Shown here piece by piece: positions 32,454 to 40,764 of a stretch of 64,000 nt of DNA. The translations under genes and the position numbers were made by a program. The DNA is from Gemmatimonadaceae bacterium (lineage in GTDB: Bacteria; Gemmatimonadota; Gemmatimonadetes; Gemmatimonadales; Gemmatimonadaceae): positions 1-64,000 of the forward strand of contig JBBJNV010000001.1 of NCBI GenBank assembly GCA_037721215.1. The letters are read 5' to 3'. The notes under the pieces are model-generated. The model was not told where the DNA came from, searched no databases, and saw only the letters and a program-made list of their open reading frames with translations. Numbering within the stretch: the stretch's first letter is position 1; each line of letters begins with the position of its first letter.

Positions 32454-34955
32454 TCAGCCCTTCGGCCAGAGCAGCTCACGAATCGGAGCGTAATCCTCCA
32501 TCGCCTTGATGTCGAATTCCCGGTGAAGGAGCGGCTGATACGGCATTCCTTCAGCGAACGCCTGCTGAAGCAGGGTGTAAGTCAGATCGCGGTCGCCAAG
32601 CGCAGCGGCAATCAGCGCGCGGGCATACGCGGTCGGCTCCTTCATCATCCTCAGCTTTTCAATAAAGCCTCTTGCAGCCGCCGTGTCGCCGAGATGCGCA
32701 GCAAGCTGGCCTGGTAACGAGTATCCCCCGTCGGCAGGCAAAAACTTGGGGAGCCTGTCGCGCGCTTCGGCATACCGGCCGGCGTGGAACAATGTATTTA
32801 TCACGTTCTCCTGCCGAGCTTCGGTAAGCTCGGCGTCCGGCCGGCTGTCGTACCATGCCAGCGCCCGGTTGGCGAGCTGATTCGACGCAGCGAGGAAGCC
32901 GTGAGCCCTGTACTCGCGCGCCGCAAACAACATCAACGCAGCTGGCGTATCCTCGTTACGCGACGGGCGGCGCATCCGCTCGTTGATAAGAGCATTCACC
33001 TCGTCGACACGCCCTAATGCTGGAAGGATCTGAGCTGCCTCGAAATCGGTAGCCAATCCGAGCTGACGCTCCCGCTCGACTGCGGCCAGCTCGGCCTGAA
33101 GATCGCCGGTGAGATGCAGGCCATCGGTTCTGATTCCCCAGCCAAATTTGAGATTGCCTTCGGGGTCGGCTTTCTTCAGCGCGGCAAGCGCTTCACGCGG
33201 TCGGCTGGCAAAGATCGTAAAGCCTGCCATCTGAATCAGCAGCAGCGGATCAGGGGCAAGCTCCGCCGCCCGCCGTCCCGCCTTGTATGCCGCCTCCCAG
33301 TCATAATTGAGCTCAGCCTGACGGCGCTCGACGAGAGCGCGATCGACGGGTGTGAGGCGATCCCGGGTTTCATAACGCAGCTTCAGGACCGGCGACAGAA
33401 TCTCGAGCATGGGAAGAACAAACGTAGAATCGAGCTCTATCGCTTTCTGGAATTCGCGGTCTGCATCGGCGGAGCTGGTTCCCACGGTGGCACCCATGCG
33501 CGGAAGATCGGCCTCGATTCCCGCGCGATACGCGCGATACGCCTCGTAGATTGGCGGCTCCGTCGCCTTGCGCGCCCAGTTGCGAATCAATGGATCGTTC
33601 AGCGATGCAAGCGCGCCGAGAACTCGCGGGCGCAGTCGCTCGAGCCCAGCACTCGGATTCGACGCCGGAGCAGTGACAGGACTGAAAGCGCGCACCACCC
33701 TCGACGTGCGCGCATCGAGCACCTCGGCCTGAATGCGCACGCTGTCACCTTCTCTATAGTATCTGCCGCGTACTATGAGTCCGGGCCTGGTGGAATCTCC
33801 TTTGGCTTGAGCGGCCTCGACAACTTCGCCCACTCCACTCTGGGCGATCGCCTGACGAAGGAGATCGGATGCAAGCTTGCCGATGGGATCGAGCGATGCA
33901 TCACGTGTCTGATTCTCGAAATCGGAGACGATTACGTGATGGTCATCAAACACGGGACTTCGATCGCGTCCGGCAAACCAGGCGACACCGGCAAATGCAG
34001 CAAGTCCGAGGACGAACGCAGCCGCAATCGCGGGCCGGCGCGAGCGGGGGGGATCAGTTGTCGCTCTCGGCGTTACGGCAATATGAGGAGCCGTCGCATG
34101 AGGTGTCGACGCACCTGGCGTGGCGATCACTGCAAGCTGCTGGATGAGCTCTTCCGCCGTCTGCCACCGGTCTGCAGGCTTTTTTTCCAGACACCGCATG
34201 ATGACGTTCGCGAGAGCGGGCGGAACGGAAGCTCGATGTGTCGTGACGTGATCCGGAGTTCGGGTCACATGCGCAGCGAGAATCATCTGCGGTGACGTTC
34301 CGGTGAATGGAGGAGTACCGGCCAGCAGCTCGTATCCAACTACACCGAGCGCATAAATATCAGCGCGATGATCGGTATTGGGATCCGCAGCGGCCTGTTC
34401 GGGCGCCATGTAAGTGGGTGTGCCGAGCGCGACTCCAACCGAGGTGACGTTGGCATCGCTCGTCGCTTCGCTCACTGCCTTGGCGACACCGAAATCAGTG
34501 ACCACCGCAAAATTGCCGGTGAGCATGATGTTGTCCGGCTTGATGTCGCGGTGAACTACACCATGGTTATGCGCGTACGCGAGCGCGGATGCGGTATCGC
34601 GGAGAATGGATGCAACATCGCTCACCGGGAGCTCGCCACTGCGAACGAGCCGCGCCCGCAACGATTCCCCCTCGATCAGCGGCATCACATAATAGAGGAG
34701 ATTGCCGCGTGATCCCGCGGTGAGGAGCGGAACGATGTGCGGATGCTGAAGCGATGCGGCGAGCTGGATCTCGCGCCGGAACCGGGCGACGTTCACCGAT
34801 GCAACGGTCTCCGGCGGAAGCACCTTGATCACCACTTTCCGCCCCAGCGCTGTCTCCTCGGCCACGAACACCCGCGACATGCCGCCTGTGAGCTCGCGCT
34901 CCAGTTGGTACGTATCGCCAAGTAACTGTTGGAGCTGGTTGTGGAGTTCGTTCAT
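32454..34955 (-). CDS. Membrane Ser/Thr protein kinase with TolB-like and TPR region
   Basis: An 833-residue PknB-type kinase. The kinase domain spans about residues 16-280: catalytic Lys44 in VVIKVLPPE, HRDIKPDN (135-142), DFGVAK (154-159) and GTPTYMAPEQ. The Gly-rich loop is short (ELTGGMSRVF). A transmembrane segment near 305-327 (AIAAAFVLGLAAFAGVAWFAG) follows, then a TolB-like domain (VIVSDFENQTRD...) and TPR-like helical repeats to the C-terminus, presumably periplasmic. It is divergent from a paralogue at 35303, with a family 1 repeat in the shared promoter region. Confidence 0.93.
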   Translation of the reverse strand: MNELHNQLQQLLGDTYQLERELTGGMSRVFVAEETALGRKVVIKVLPPETVASVNVARFRREIQLAASLQHPHIVPLLTAGSRGNLLYYVMPLIEGESLRARLVRSGELPVSDVASILRDTASALAYAHNHGVVHRDIKPDNIMLTGNFAVVTDFGVAKAVSEATSDANVTSVGVALGTPTYMAPEQAAADPNTDHRADIYALGVVGYELLAGTPPFTGTSPQMILAAHVTRTPDHVTTHRASVPPALANVIMRCLEKKPADRWQTAEELIQQLAVIATPGASTPHATAPHIAVTPRATTDPPRSRRPAIAAAFVLGLAAFAGVAWFAGRDRSPVFDDHHVIVSDFENQTRDASLDPIGKLASDLLRQAIAQSGVGEVVEAAQAKGDSTRPGLIVRGRYYREGDSVRIQAEVLDARTSRVVRAFSPVTAPASNPSAGLERLRPRVLGALASLNDPLIRNWARKATEPPIYEAYRAYRAGIEADLPRMGATVGTSSADADREFQKAIELDSTFVLPMLEILSPVLKLRYETRDRLTPVDRALVERRQAELNYDWEAAYKAGRRAAELAPDPLLLIQMAGFTIFASRPREALAALKKADPEGNLKFGWGIRTDGLHLTGDLQAELAAVERERQLGLATDFEAAQILPALGRVDEVNALINERMRRPSRNEDTPAALMLFAAREYRAHGFLAASNQLANRALAWYDSRPDAELTEARQENVINTLFHAGRYAEARDRLPKFLPADGGYSLPGQLAAHLGDTAAARGFIEKLRMMKEPTAYARALIAAALGDRDLTYTLLQQAFAEGMPYQPLLHREFDIKAMEDYAPIRELLWPKG

Positions 34956-35060
34956 GCGGGGCGGTGGGGGACGTGGCTAATGTAGTAAAACAGTGGCTGC
35001 GAGGAGAGGTCCGGCGGCGGTACGAGCGGAACCTGCCGAAGCCGGGATAACGATCAAGAG

Positions 35061-35200
35061 ATCCTTCCGGCTGCGGGCATTCCGGCCGTCGGCAGCCGGC
35101 CGAAACGGAAGGGATGCTTAACGCCCGCCGCCGGCAGCCCGCAGCATCAGTTCCGCACCGGCTGGGGGCCGAGGGCCGGCGAGCCAAAAGCCGGAAGGGT
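35061..35200 (+). repeat. Family 1 repeat, full 140-bp copy
   Basis: Sits in the 347-bp gap between the divergent kinase genes. The right arm reads AGCCGGAAGGGT, one change from consensus. The gap holds no other gene; both kinase promoters must lie on its edges. Confidence 0.9.
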
Positions 35201-35302
35201 CCGTTCCACAGCGCGCAAGCGACGCCGCCCATCGTCATAGAAGCGTAGCTCGAGGCTCTGGACGCGCCTACATTAGCCTCACACTTCTGGAGCACACCCG
35301 CA

Positions 35303-37972
35303 ATGGCTGAGTTGCGCGACCAACTGCAGGCAACACTAGGCGACGGATACACGCTCGAGCAGGAGCTCGGCGGTGGCGGCATGTCGCGGGTGTTCGTCGC
35401 GCAGGAGTCAGCGCTCGGACGGAAGGTCGTCGTCAAGGTTCTGCCACCGGAGATGGCGGCAGCGGTAAGCCTCGACCGATTTCGTCGTGAGATCCAACTG
35501 GCCGCGCAGCTCCAGCATCCTCACATCGTGCCGCTTCTCACAGCGGGTGATACCAACGGCTTGCCCTATTTCACCATGCCATTCGTGCGCGGAGAGTCGC
35601 TGCGCTCGCGACTGCTCAAGGGCGGTGAGCTACCGGTATCGGAGACCGTAAGGATCCTCCGCGAAGTCGCGTCAGCCATCGCATACGCACACGAGAACAA
35701 CATCGTGCATCGCGATATCAAACCCGAGAACGTGCTGATTTCCGGCGGCTCGGCGGTGGTGACGGACTTTGGCGTGGCGAAGGCCCTGAGCGCATCGAGC
35801 GAAGCCGCGCCTGATACTCTCACCTCGATGGGCGTTGCGCTCGGCACACCCGCCTACATGTCACCGGAGCAGGCCACCGCCGACCCGAACACGGATCATC
35901 GCGCGGATATCTATGCGCTTGGGGTGATGGCGTACGAGATGCTCACCGGGTCGACTCCATTCACAGGTCGCTCACCGCAGGCGACACTCGCGGCACACGT
36001 GACCGAAGTGCCAGACGCCATCACGCGTCGAAGGTCGACGATACCTCCCGTGCTGGCTTCGCTCGTGATGTCGTGCCTCGAGAAGCGTCCGGCTGATAGA
36101 CCTCAGACTGCACACGAGGTGATGCACCGGCTGGACGCGCTCAGTACGCCGAGTGGTGGGTTGGCTCGCACGGTTCAGGCGACAGCGGTGAAGCCGGCGA
36201 AGGAGGGCAAGCGAACCCGGAGGATTGCGGTATTCACGGCGGTTGCCGTGGCCGCTGCGATCGCTGCTTTCGGGCTGACCGAATATCGAAAGCGCGATTC
36301 CGTGTCCACCGCGAAAGCTGAAACACCGGTGATCGCGGTACTTCCATTCGAGAACCTGGGCAGGCCCGAAGGCCGCGAGTTTACCGACGGAATGACTGAG
36401 GAGATCACGAGCCGCCTGTCATCATTGCGCGGTCTCAAGGTGATCGGCCGGCAAACGTCGAAGAGCTATGCCGGGACGACCAAGACCCCGCAGCAGATCG
36501 CCAGTGAGCTCGGTGTGAATTATGTACTGACTGGAACCGTCAGATGGGACCGTACCGGTGATGGAAAGGACATTGTGCGCGTGAGTCCGGCGCTGGTGAG
36601 AACCGCGGATGCGACGCAGGTATGGGCAAAGCCGTTCGAGACGATTCTTTCGGGCATCTTCGAGGTTCAGTCAAAGGTGGCTACCGAAGTCGCGAACGCG
36701 CTCGACGTCGCGCTGCTTCAGCCGGAAAAAGACGCCCTCGCTGCGCGCCCCACCGAAAGTGTCGAAGCTTACAGCCATTATCTTCGCGGGACCGAGCTGC
36801 TGAGGACCAGCCTTCAGGTCCCGGACATCCGGACGGCCATAGCGGCACTGGAGAAGGCGGTCGCACTCGATCCTCAATTCGCACTGGCGCATTCACAGCT
36901 CTCCATCGGCCACACGGGGCTCTTCTGGTTTGAGAGCGACCGCACTGCCGAGCGCCTGAGGAAAGCCCGTGCCTCAGCCGACAGGGCGCTCTCGCTGCAG
37001 CCGTCGCTGGCAACTGCCCACCTCGCTCTCGCGATCTACTACTATCAGGGGCTGCTCGATTTCGAGAGTGCATTGAAGGAGCTGTCGATCGCCCAACAGG
37101 CGCGCCCCAACGACTTTGAGATTCTCTTCTACAAGGCGGCGATCGAGAGACGGCAGGGAAAGTGGCGAGAATCGATCGCCAACATGAACCGCGCGATCGA
37201 GATCGAGCCTCGAATAGGAAGCTACATATCGGACTTCGCCGATACTCATTACACGCTCCGTGAATACGATCAGGCCGAACGGCTGGCGGACCGTGCGTTG
37301 ATCGTCACTCCCAGAGAGCCTGACGCCCTCGGTCTCAAGTCAGAGATCGCGATAGCAAGGGACGGCGATGTGCCGCGGGCCCTGCAGTTCGTTCGACAAC
37401 GATTCGCTGCAGAGGCCGGCGCGAGAGGTGGCCTGGGCAGCGCGGCGGCGGACCCCTTCAATGCGGGCTGGCCCGCCCTGGCAGATCAGAAAATCCGCGA
37501 TGCGTTGTTGTCGGCGCAATGGAGACCGGAGCTGGATGAGCGGTCTTCGTTCCTCGTTAACCGGATGATGCTGTTCTATGTCATTCAGGACATGCCGCGT
37601 GCCCGTGCCTACGCCGATTCGGCTCTGGGGCCGCTTGCCTCCAAGGTGCGCGAGCGCTCCGATGATGCCAGATACTATTCTCGCCTCGGCCGGGTTCAGG
37701 CAATTCTTGGCCGGAGGCAGGAAGCACTGGCGGCCGCCGACAAAGCCATTTCGCTGCGCCCTGTGTCGAAAGATGCCTACGGAGGCCCGGATTTCGTGGC
37801 GAACCGTGCGGTCATCCTGATGATGCTCGGAGATACCGACCGGGCCATCAGCGAGATGCAGAGTCTGCTCGAGATTCCGTCGCCTGTTTCGAGGAACGCG
37901 ATCAGGCTGAATCCGCTTTTCGCGGCGCTTCGAAGTCATCCCCGATTTAACGATCTGGTCCGGGGCCCGTGA
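35303..37972 (+). CDS. Membrane Ser/Thr protein kinase with TolB-like and TPR region, paralogue
   Basis: An 889-residue kinase. Gly loop ELGGGGMSRVFVA (21-33), Lys45, HRDIKPEN (136-143), DFGVAK (155-160), GTPAYMSPEQ. A transmembrane helix lies near 308-330 (IAVFTAVAVAAAIAAFGLT). A FlgO/TolB-like domain follows: VIAVLPFENLGRPEGREFTDGMTEEITSRL and VNYVLTGTVRW. TPR repeats continue to the end. The kinase halves of the two neighbours are much more alike than their sensor halves. A copy of this gene's 3' end occurs as a remnant at 38624. Confidence 0.94.
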   Translation: MAELRDQLQATLGDGYTLEQELGGGGMSRVFVAQESALGRKVVVKVLPPEMAAAVSLDRFRREIQLAAQLQHPHIVPLLTAGDTNGLPYFTMPFVRGESLRSRLLKGGELPVSETVRILREVASAIAYAHENNIVHRDIKPENVLISGGSAVVTDFGVAKALSASSEAAPDTLTSMGVALGTPAYMSPEQATADPNTDHRADIYALGVMAYEMLTGSTPFTGRSPQATLAAHVTEVPDAITRRRSTIPPVLASLVMSCLEKRPADRPQTAHEVMHRLDALSTPSGGLARTVQATAVKPAKEGKRTRRIAVFTAVAVAAAIAAFGLTEYRKRDSVSTAKAETPVIAVLPFENLGRPEGREFTDGMTEEITSRLSSLRGLKVIGRQTSKSYAGTTKTPQQIASELGVNYVLTGTVRWDRTGDGKDIVRVSPALVRTADATQVWAKPFETILSGIFEVQSKVATEVANALDVALLQPEKDALAARPTESVEAYSHYLRGTELLRTSLQVPDIRTAIAALEKAVALDPQFALAHSQLSIGHTGLFWFESDRTAERLRKARASADRALSLQPSLATAHLALAIYYYQGLLDFESALKELSIAQQARPNDFEILFYKAAIERRQGKWRESIANMNRAIEIEPRIGSYISDFADTHYTLREYDQAERLADRALIVTPREPDALGLKSEIAIARDGDVPRALQFVRQRFAAEAGARGGLGSAAADPFNAGWPALADQKIRDALLSAQWRPELDERSSFLVNRMMLFYVIQDMPRARAYADSALGPLASKVRERSDDARYYSRLGRVQAILGRRQEALAAADKAISLRPVSKDAYGGPDFVANRAVILMMLGDTDRAISEMQSLLEIPSPVSRNAIRLNPLFAALRSHPRFNDLVRGP

Positions 37973-38029
37973 AACAACGATTGGGGGATAGAGGCTGCGA
38001 GATTGCTGCAAACCAGCGGAACGGAGAAA

Positions 38030-38092
38030 ATCCTTCCGGCTTTCGGCATTCCGGCCACTGGCAGCCGGCTCAGGCGGAACGCATGCTTCCAG
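38030..38092 (+). repeat. Family 1 half-repeat, left flank of second four-helix cassette
   Basis: First 63 bases of the repeat, then the same leader (TTTGATTCTTCAGGGC, GATGATGCTACCGGCG) as before the intact four-helix gene at 24487. Cassette structure is therefore duplicated, not just the gene. Confidence 0.8.
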
Positions 38093-38166
38093 CGTGACGG
38101 CTTCAGTTTGATTCTTCAGGGCACGGGATGATGCTACCGGCGGCGCGGCGTCTTGGTATCGTCGGA

Positions 38167-38432
38167 ATGTCGGACTTCAAGAAACTCAATTATTCGCGCG
38201 GCCATGTCCATCCCAGCGAACAGTGTCGAAGGGCGGGAACAGGCGAGTGAAAAAGACTTCGCGAGATTCCTGCGATACTCAATCGGGTCTGCGTCCGAGC
38301 TCGAGTATCACTTGATCATCGGTCGGGACATGGAATTGATTTCTCAGGAGGTCGTGCAATTCGCTATTCGAGAAGATCGAGCAGGTTCGGAAGATGCTCC
38401 ATGGATTGATTGGGCGGCTCGACAGGGACTGA
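38167..38432 (+). pseudogene. Broken four-helix-bundle gene, second cassette
   Basis: Starts MSDFKKL as in the 24487 copy, then lacks 95 bases (equivalent to 24507-24601) replaced by CAA, which shifts the frame. Downstream the sequence again encodes AAMSIPANSVEGREQASEKDFARFLRYSIGSASELEYHL with few changes. A one-base insertion after SQE shifts it a second time. The nucleotide identity outside the gaps is very high, so the copy is recent. The product is certainly not functional as a four-helix bundle. Confidence 0.88.
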
Positions 38433-38470
38433 CGGGCCGGAAAGTTCTTTGAGGGCCAAACGATCAAAGA

Positions 38471-38610
38471 ATCCTTCCAGCTGCCGGCATTCCGGCCGTT
38501 GGCAGCCGGCCGAAACGGAAGGGATGCTTCACGCCCGCCGCCGGCAGCCCGCAGCATCATTTCCGCAACGGCCGGGGGCGGAGGGCCGGCGAGCCAAAAG
38601 CCGGAAGGAT
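38471..38610 (+). repeat. Family 1 repeat, full 140-bp copy
   Basis: Right edge of the second cassette, preceded by GGGCCAAACGATCAAAGA as in the first cassette (24883 copy). The right arm AGCCGGAAGGAT is followed by TTCCACAC and then the kinase remnant. Confidence 0.9.
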
Positions 38611-38623
38611 TCGTTCCACACAT

Positions 38624-38732
38624 GACGAACCATGCGATCATCCTGATGATGCTCGGAGATACCGACGAGACTATCAGCGAAATGCAGCGTCCGCTCGAAA
38701 TTCCGTCGCCTGTATCGTACCTCGCACTCTAA
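38624..38732 (+). pseudogene. Fragment of a kinase gene 3' end
   Basis: The frame encodes NHAIILMMLGDTDETISEM then PLEIPSPVS, closely matching residues near the C-terminus of the 35303 kinase (NRAVILMMLGDTDRAISEM). It ends with a new stop after YLAL. It begins within 15 bases of the right end of the 38471 repeat. Most likely this is the remains of a third kinase gene lost when the cassette arrived, or a duplicated end. Confidence 0.8.
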
Positions 38733-38770
38733 GCTTGACCATGCCAACGGCCTTGCCCATATTGGGTACA

Positions 38771-38782
38771 TGGGTATTCCCA
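38771..38782. promoter_or_regulatory. Short palindrome before RelE-like pair
   Basis: TGGGTATTCCCA is a 12-bp inverted repeat 23 nt upstream of the antitoxin start, next to TTGGGTACATGGGTA direct-repeat-like sequence. Candidate operator only. Confidence 0.35.
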
Positions 38783-38805
38783 CTAATAGGAGAGCCGGAG
38801 GGATT

Positions 38806-39078
38806 ATGAGCTCAGTCGTCTCGGAGTACGACGTAAAAAAGGATGAGCGAAATCGCGTAACCCTCAAGAATCTCGCGTTCGATTACTACCACGCGAAAGT
38901 TTTCGATGACGGCCACATTGAGTTCTATCCACAGGTTCTGGCGGATGCCTCAATCTCAGCCCGCACCCTCGCGATGATGGACTCGGCGATGGCGAATCCC
39001 GGTCGCAAAAAGGCAGGGCAGGCGCTGAATCCGAGGGACATTCTCGACATCACCGGCACCGAAGACGACCAGGCATGA
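38806..39078 (+). CDS. Putative antitoxin, AbrB-like
   Basis: A 90-residue protein with the stretch ERNRVTLKNLAFDYYHAKVFDDGHIEFYPQVL, resembling an AbrB-type swapped-hairpin segment, followed by an Ala/Met-rich helix. GGAGGG lies about 4 nt before ATG 38806, which decides this start over an earlier ATG at 38770. It ends 3 nt before the RelE-like toxin. The family is inferred from pattern and context. Confidence 0.7.
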   Translation: MSSVVSEYDVKKDERNRVTLKNLAFDYYHAKVFDDGHIEFYPQVLADASISARTLAMMDSAMANPGRKKAGQALNPRDILDITGTEDDQA

Positions 39079-39081
39079 TCG

Positions 39082-39471
39082 GTGGCGAAATTCACCGTCG
39101 TCGCCGGAGTGCCCGCGATGGAGGCGGAATGGAACCGCCTCGTCGGCGGCCTGAAGGACGGAACTCTAACGAAGGCTGAACGCGCTCTCGCCAGGAAACT
39201 TGCCAAGGCGGTTGCCCATCTCCAGGAGAATCCATTCCATCCGGGCCTTCGGAGCCATGAGATTGTTGCGCTGTCAGCTCGCTACGGTCAAAAAGTATTC
39301 GCGTCGTACCTCGAGAACAACACTCCCGGTGCCGGCCGAATCTTCTGGGTATATGGCCCTCGCCGACGGTACATCACTCTCATTGGACTCGAGCCGCACC
39401 CGGAAGACTCGAAGCGGGGTTATGCGCGAATCCTGTTGTCGGATCTTCCGCCGCTCCCTGACAAACATTAG
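39082..39471 (+). CDS. RelE/ParE-like toxin
   Basis: A 129-residue protein. LAKAVAHLQENPFHPGLRSHEIVALSARYGQKVFASYLENNTPGAGRIFWVYGPRRRYITLIGLEPHPED matches the RelE/ParE fold: an N-terminal helical pair, then G-L-x-x-H/K, then R-I-x-W-x-Y and I-x-x-x-G-x-x-P-H. The GTG start at 39082 is 3 nt after the antitoxin stop. Family members are mRNA interferases on the ribosome or gyrase inhibitors; which applies is not clear here. Confidence 0.8.
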   Translation: MAKFTVVAGVPAMEAEWNRLVGGLKDGTLTKAERALARKLAKAVAHLQENPFHPGLRSHEIVALSARYGQKVFASYLENNTPGAGRIFWVYGPRRRYITLIGLEPHPEDSKRGYARILLSDLPPLPDKH

Positions 39472-39483
39472 TCCACCGAACTC

Positions 39484-40746
39484 CTAAATGATTCCCAGCC
39501 AGCTCTTCTGCTGTCCGTTGAATCCCGGGAAAATCCGGTCCACCTGAGCCGCGCCAAGGTGACGACTGGTCACCTCCGAAAACACCGCTCTGAAGTCAGT
39601 CGTGAGCGCAAGGTCGCGGCCTTCGTACAACTGCTCCTGCTCGAGTCCCGGCCACTTTCCGTAGACCTTCCCGCCCTTCACATCGCCGCCGATGACGAAC
39701 AGTGCTCCCGCGTGACCGTGGTCAGTGCCGCGGTTTCCGTTCTCCCGCGCAGTACGCCCAAACTCGGACATCGTCAGGATCACCACGTCACCCATCCTGT
39801 CGCCAAGGTCAGTAACAAGCGCGCTCACTGATTGCGAGAAATCGTTGAGCCTTGCCGAGAGCTGACCAGTTGCCGCGCCCTGGTTCACGTGCGTGTCCCA
39901 GCCGCCGACATCAGCGAACGCGATCTCCATCCCGACATCGGCCTTGATGAGCTGCGCGATCTGCAGCAGCCGCTGGCCGAACTGCGACCGCGGATACTGC
40001 GCCCCGCTGCGCGGAAGATACTTCTGCGGATTTGCCGCCTTCAGCATCTTCACCGCATCGAACATCTCGGCGCCGGCGCCGTGCACGAGATCCGCAGACC
40101 CGGTGCGATACAGCGCTTCGAGACGGTCGGCCTGTGACCCCGTAGTGCGCACGGTGAATTCGTTGAGACTGTTCATCGCCACAGTTTCGGCGCGCCCTTC
40201 CATGATGCGGGGAGTCTGCTGCGTAAGCGATACCGCGCGAAACGGATTGACCTTGCACTCGTCGCATGTGCCTTTCACCGCCAGATATCGATTGAGCCAT
40301 CCGTCGGTGGTACCCTTCACGTCGGGCGTGCCGCTCTCCATGTAGTCCTGCGCATCGAAGTGCGATCGCGTCGCGCTCGGACTTCCCACTGCGTGAACCG
40401 GTGCGAGAATGCCGCGGTCGTAGAGCTGCTTCAGCGGCGCCAGCGACGGATGGAGTCCGTAGAATCCGTCGAGATCTATCGCACTCCCTGCGGCGGCCGA
40501 GCGGCCGAGTCCTGCCGGGCGCGGGATGGCGATAGAGGGGCGCATGGTGTAATAAGCTTTCTCGCCGTGCGGCACTACCATGTTCAACGCGTCAGCGGCA
40601 CCGCGCTGAAAGAGACAGATCAGCGTCTTGCCATTGGGCGCCTTGATAAGCTCCGCGCCAAACGCGGTCCGGCGAAGAAAGCTCGGGCTCAACCCCATCG
40701 TGACGAGGGCGAGAGCTCCTGATTTTACAAATGCTCTGCGTTCCAT
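39484..40746 (-). CDS. DUF1501 protein, Tat-exported
   Basis: A 420-residue protein. MERRAFVKSGALALVTMGL is a twin-arginine signal. The mature part has LICLFQRGAADALNMVVPHGEKAYYTMRPSIAI near the N-terminus and MSEFGRTARENGNRGTDHGHAGALFVIGG near the C-terminus, the latter being the metal-binding alkaline-phosphatase-superfamily-like block of DUF1501. It follows the DUF1800 gene with an 18-nt gap. Pairs of this kind are common in Planctomycetes and Gemmatimonadota; their role at the cell surface is undefined. Confidence 0.92.
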   Translation of the reverse strand: MERRAFVKSGALALVTMGLSPSFLRRTAFGAELIKAPNGKTLICLFQRGAADALNMVVPHGEKAYYTMRPSIAIPRPAGLGRSAAAGSAIDLDGFYGLHPSLAPLKQLYDRGILAPVHAVGSPSATRSHFDAQDYMESGTPDVKGTTDGWLNRYLAVKGTCDECKVNPFRAVSLTQQTPRIMEGRAETVAMNSLNEFTVRTTGSQADRLEALYRTGSADLVHGAGAEMFDAVKMLKAANPQKYLPRSGAQYPRSQFGQRLLQIAQLIKADVGMEIAFADVGGWDTHVNQGAATGQLSARLNDFSQSVSALVTDLGDRMGDVVILTMSEFGRTARENGNRGTDHGHAGALFVIGGDVKGGKVYGKWPGLEQEQLYEGRDLALTTDFRAVFSEVTSRHLGAAQVDRIFPGFNGQQKSWLGII

Positions 40747-40764
40747 GAGTCTGTTCCTTATCCG

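Noticed and set aside
33114-34295. 393-codon plus-strand frame opposite the kinase at 32454
   Set aside because: Antisense shadow of a well-supported kinase gene in GC-rich DNA; no motif, no ribosome-binding site.
24349-38610. A true integron cassette array with family 1 repeats as attC sites
   Set aside because: The size (140 bp), uniform orientation and TA content fit, and AAC/GTT-like cores flank some copies. However, the boxes read GTTCC rather than GTTRRRY, no integrase is visible, and several units hold 2.5-kb genes with their own promoters. I keep it only as a hypothesis to test.
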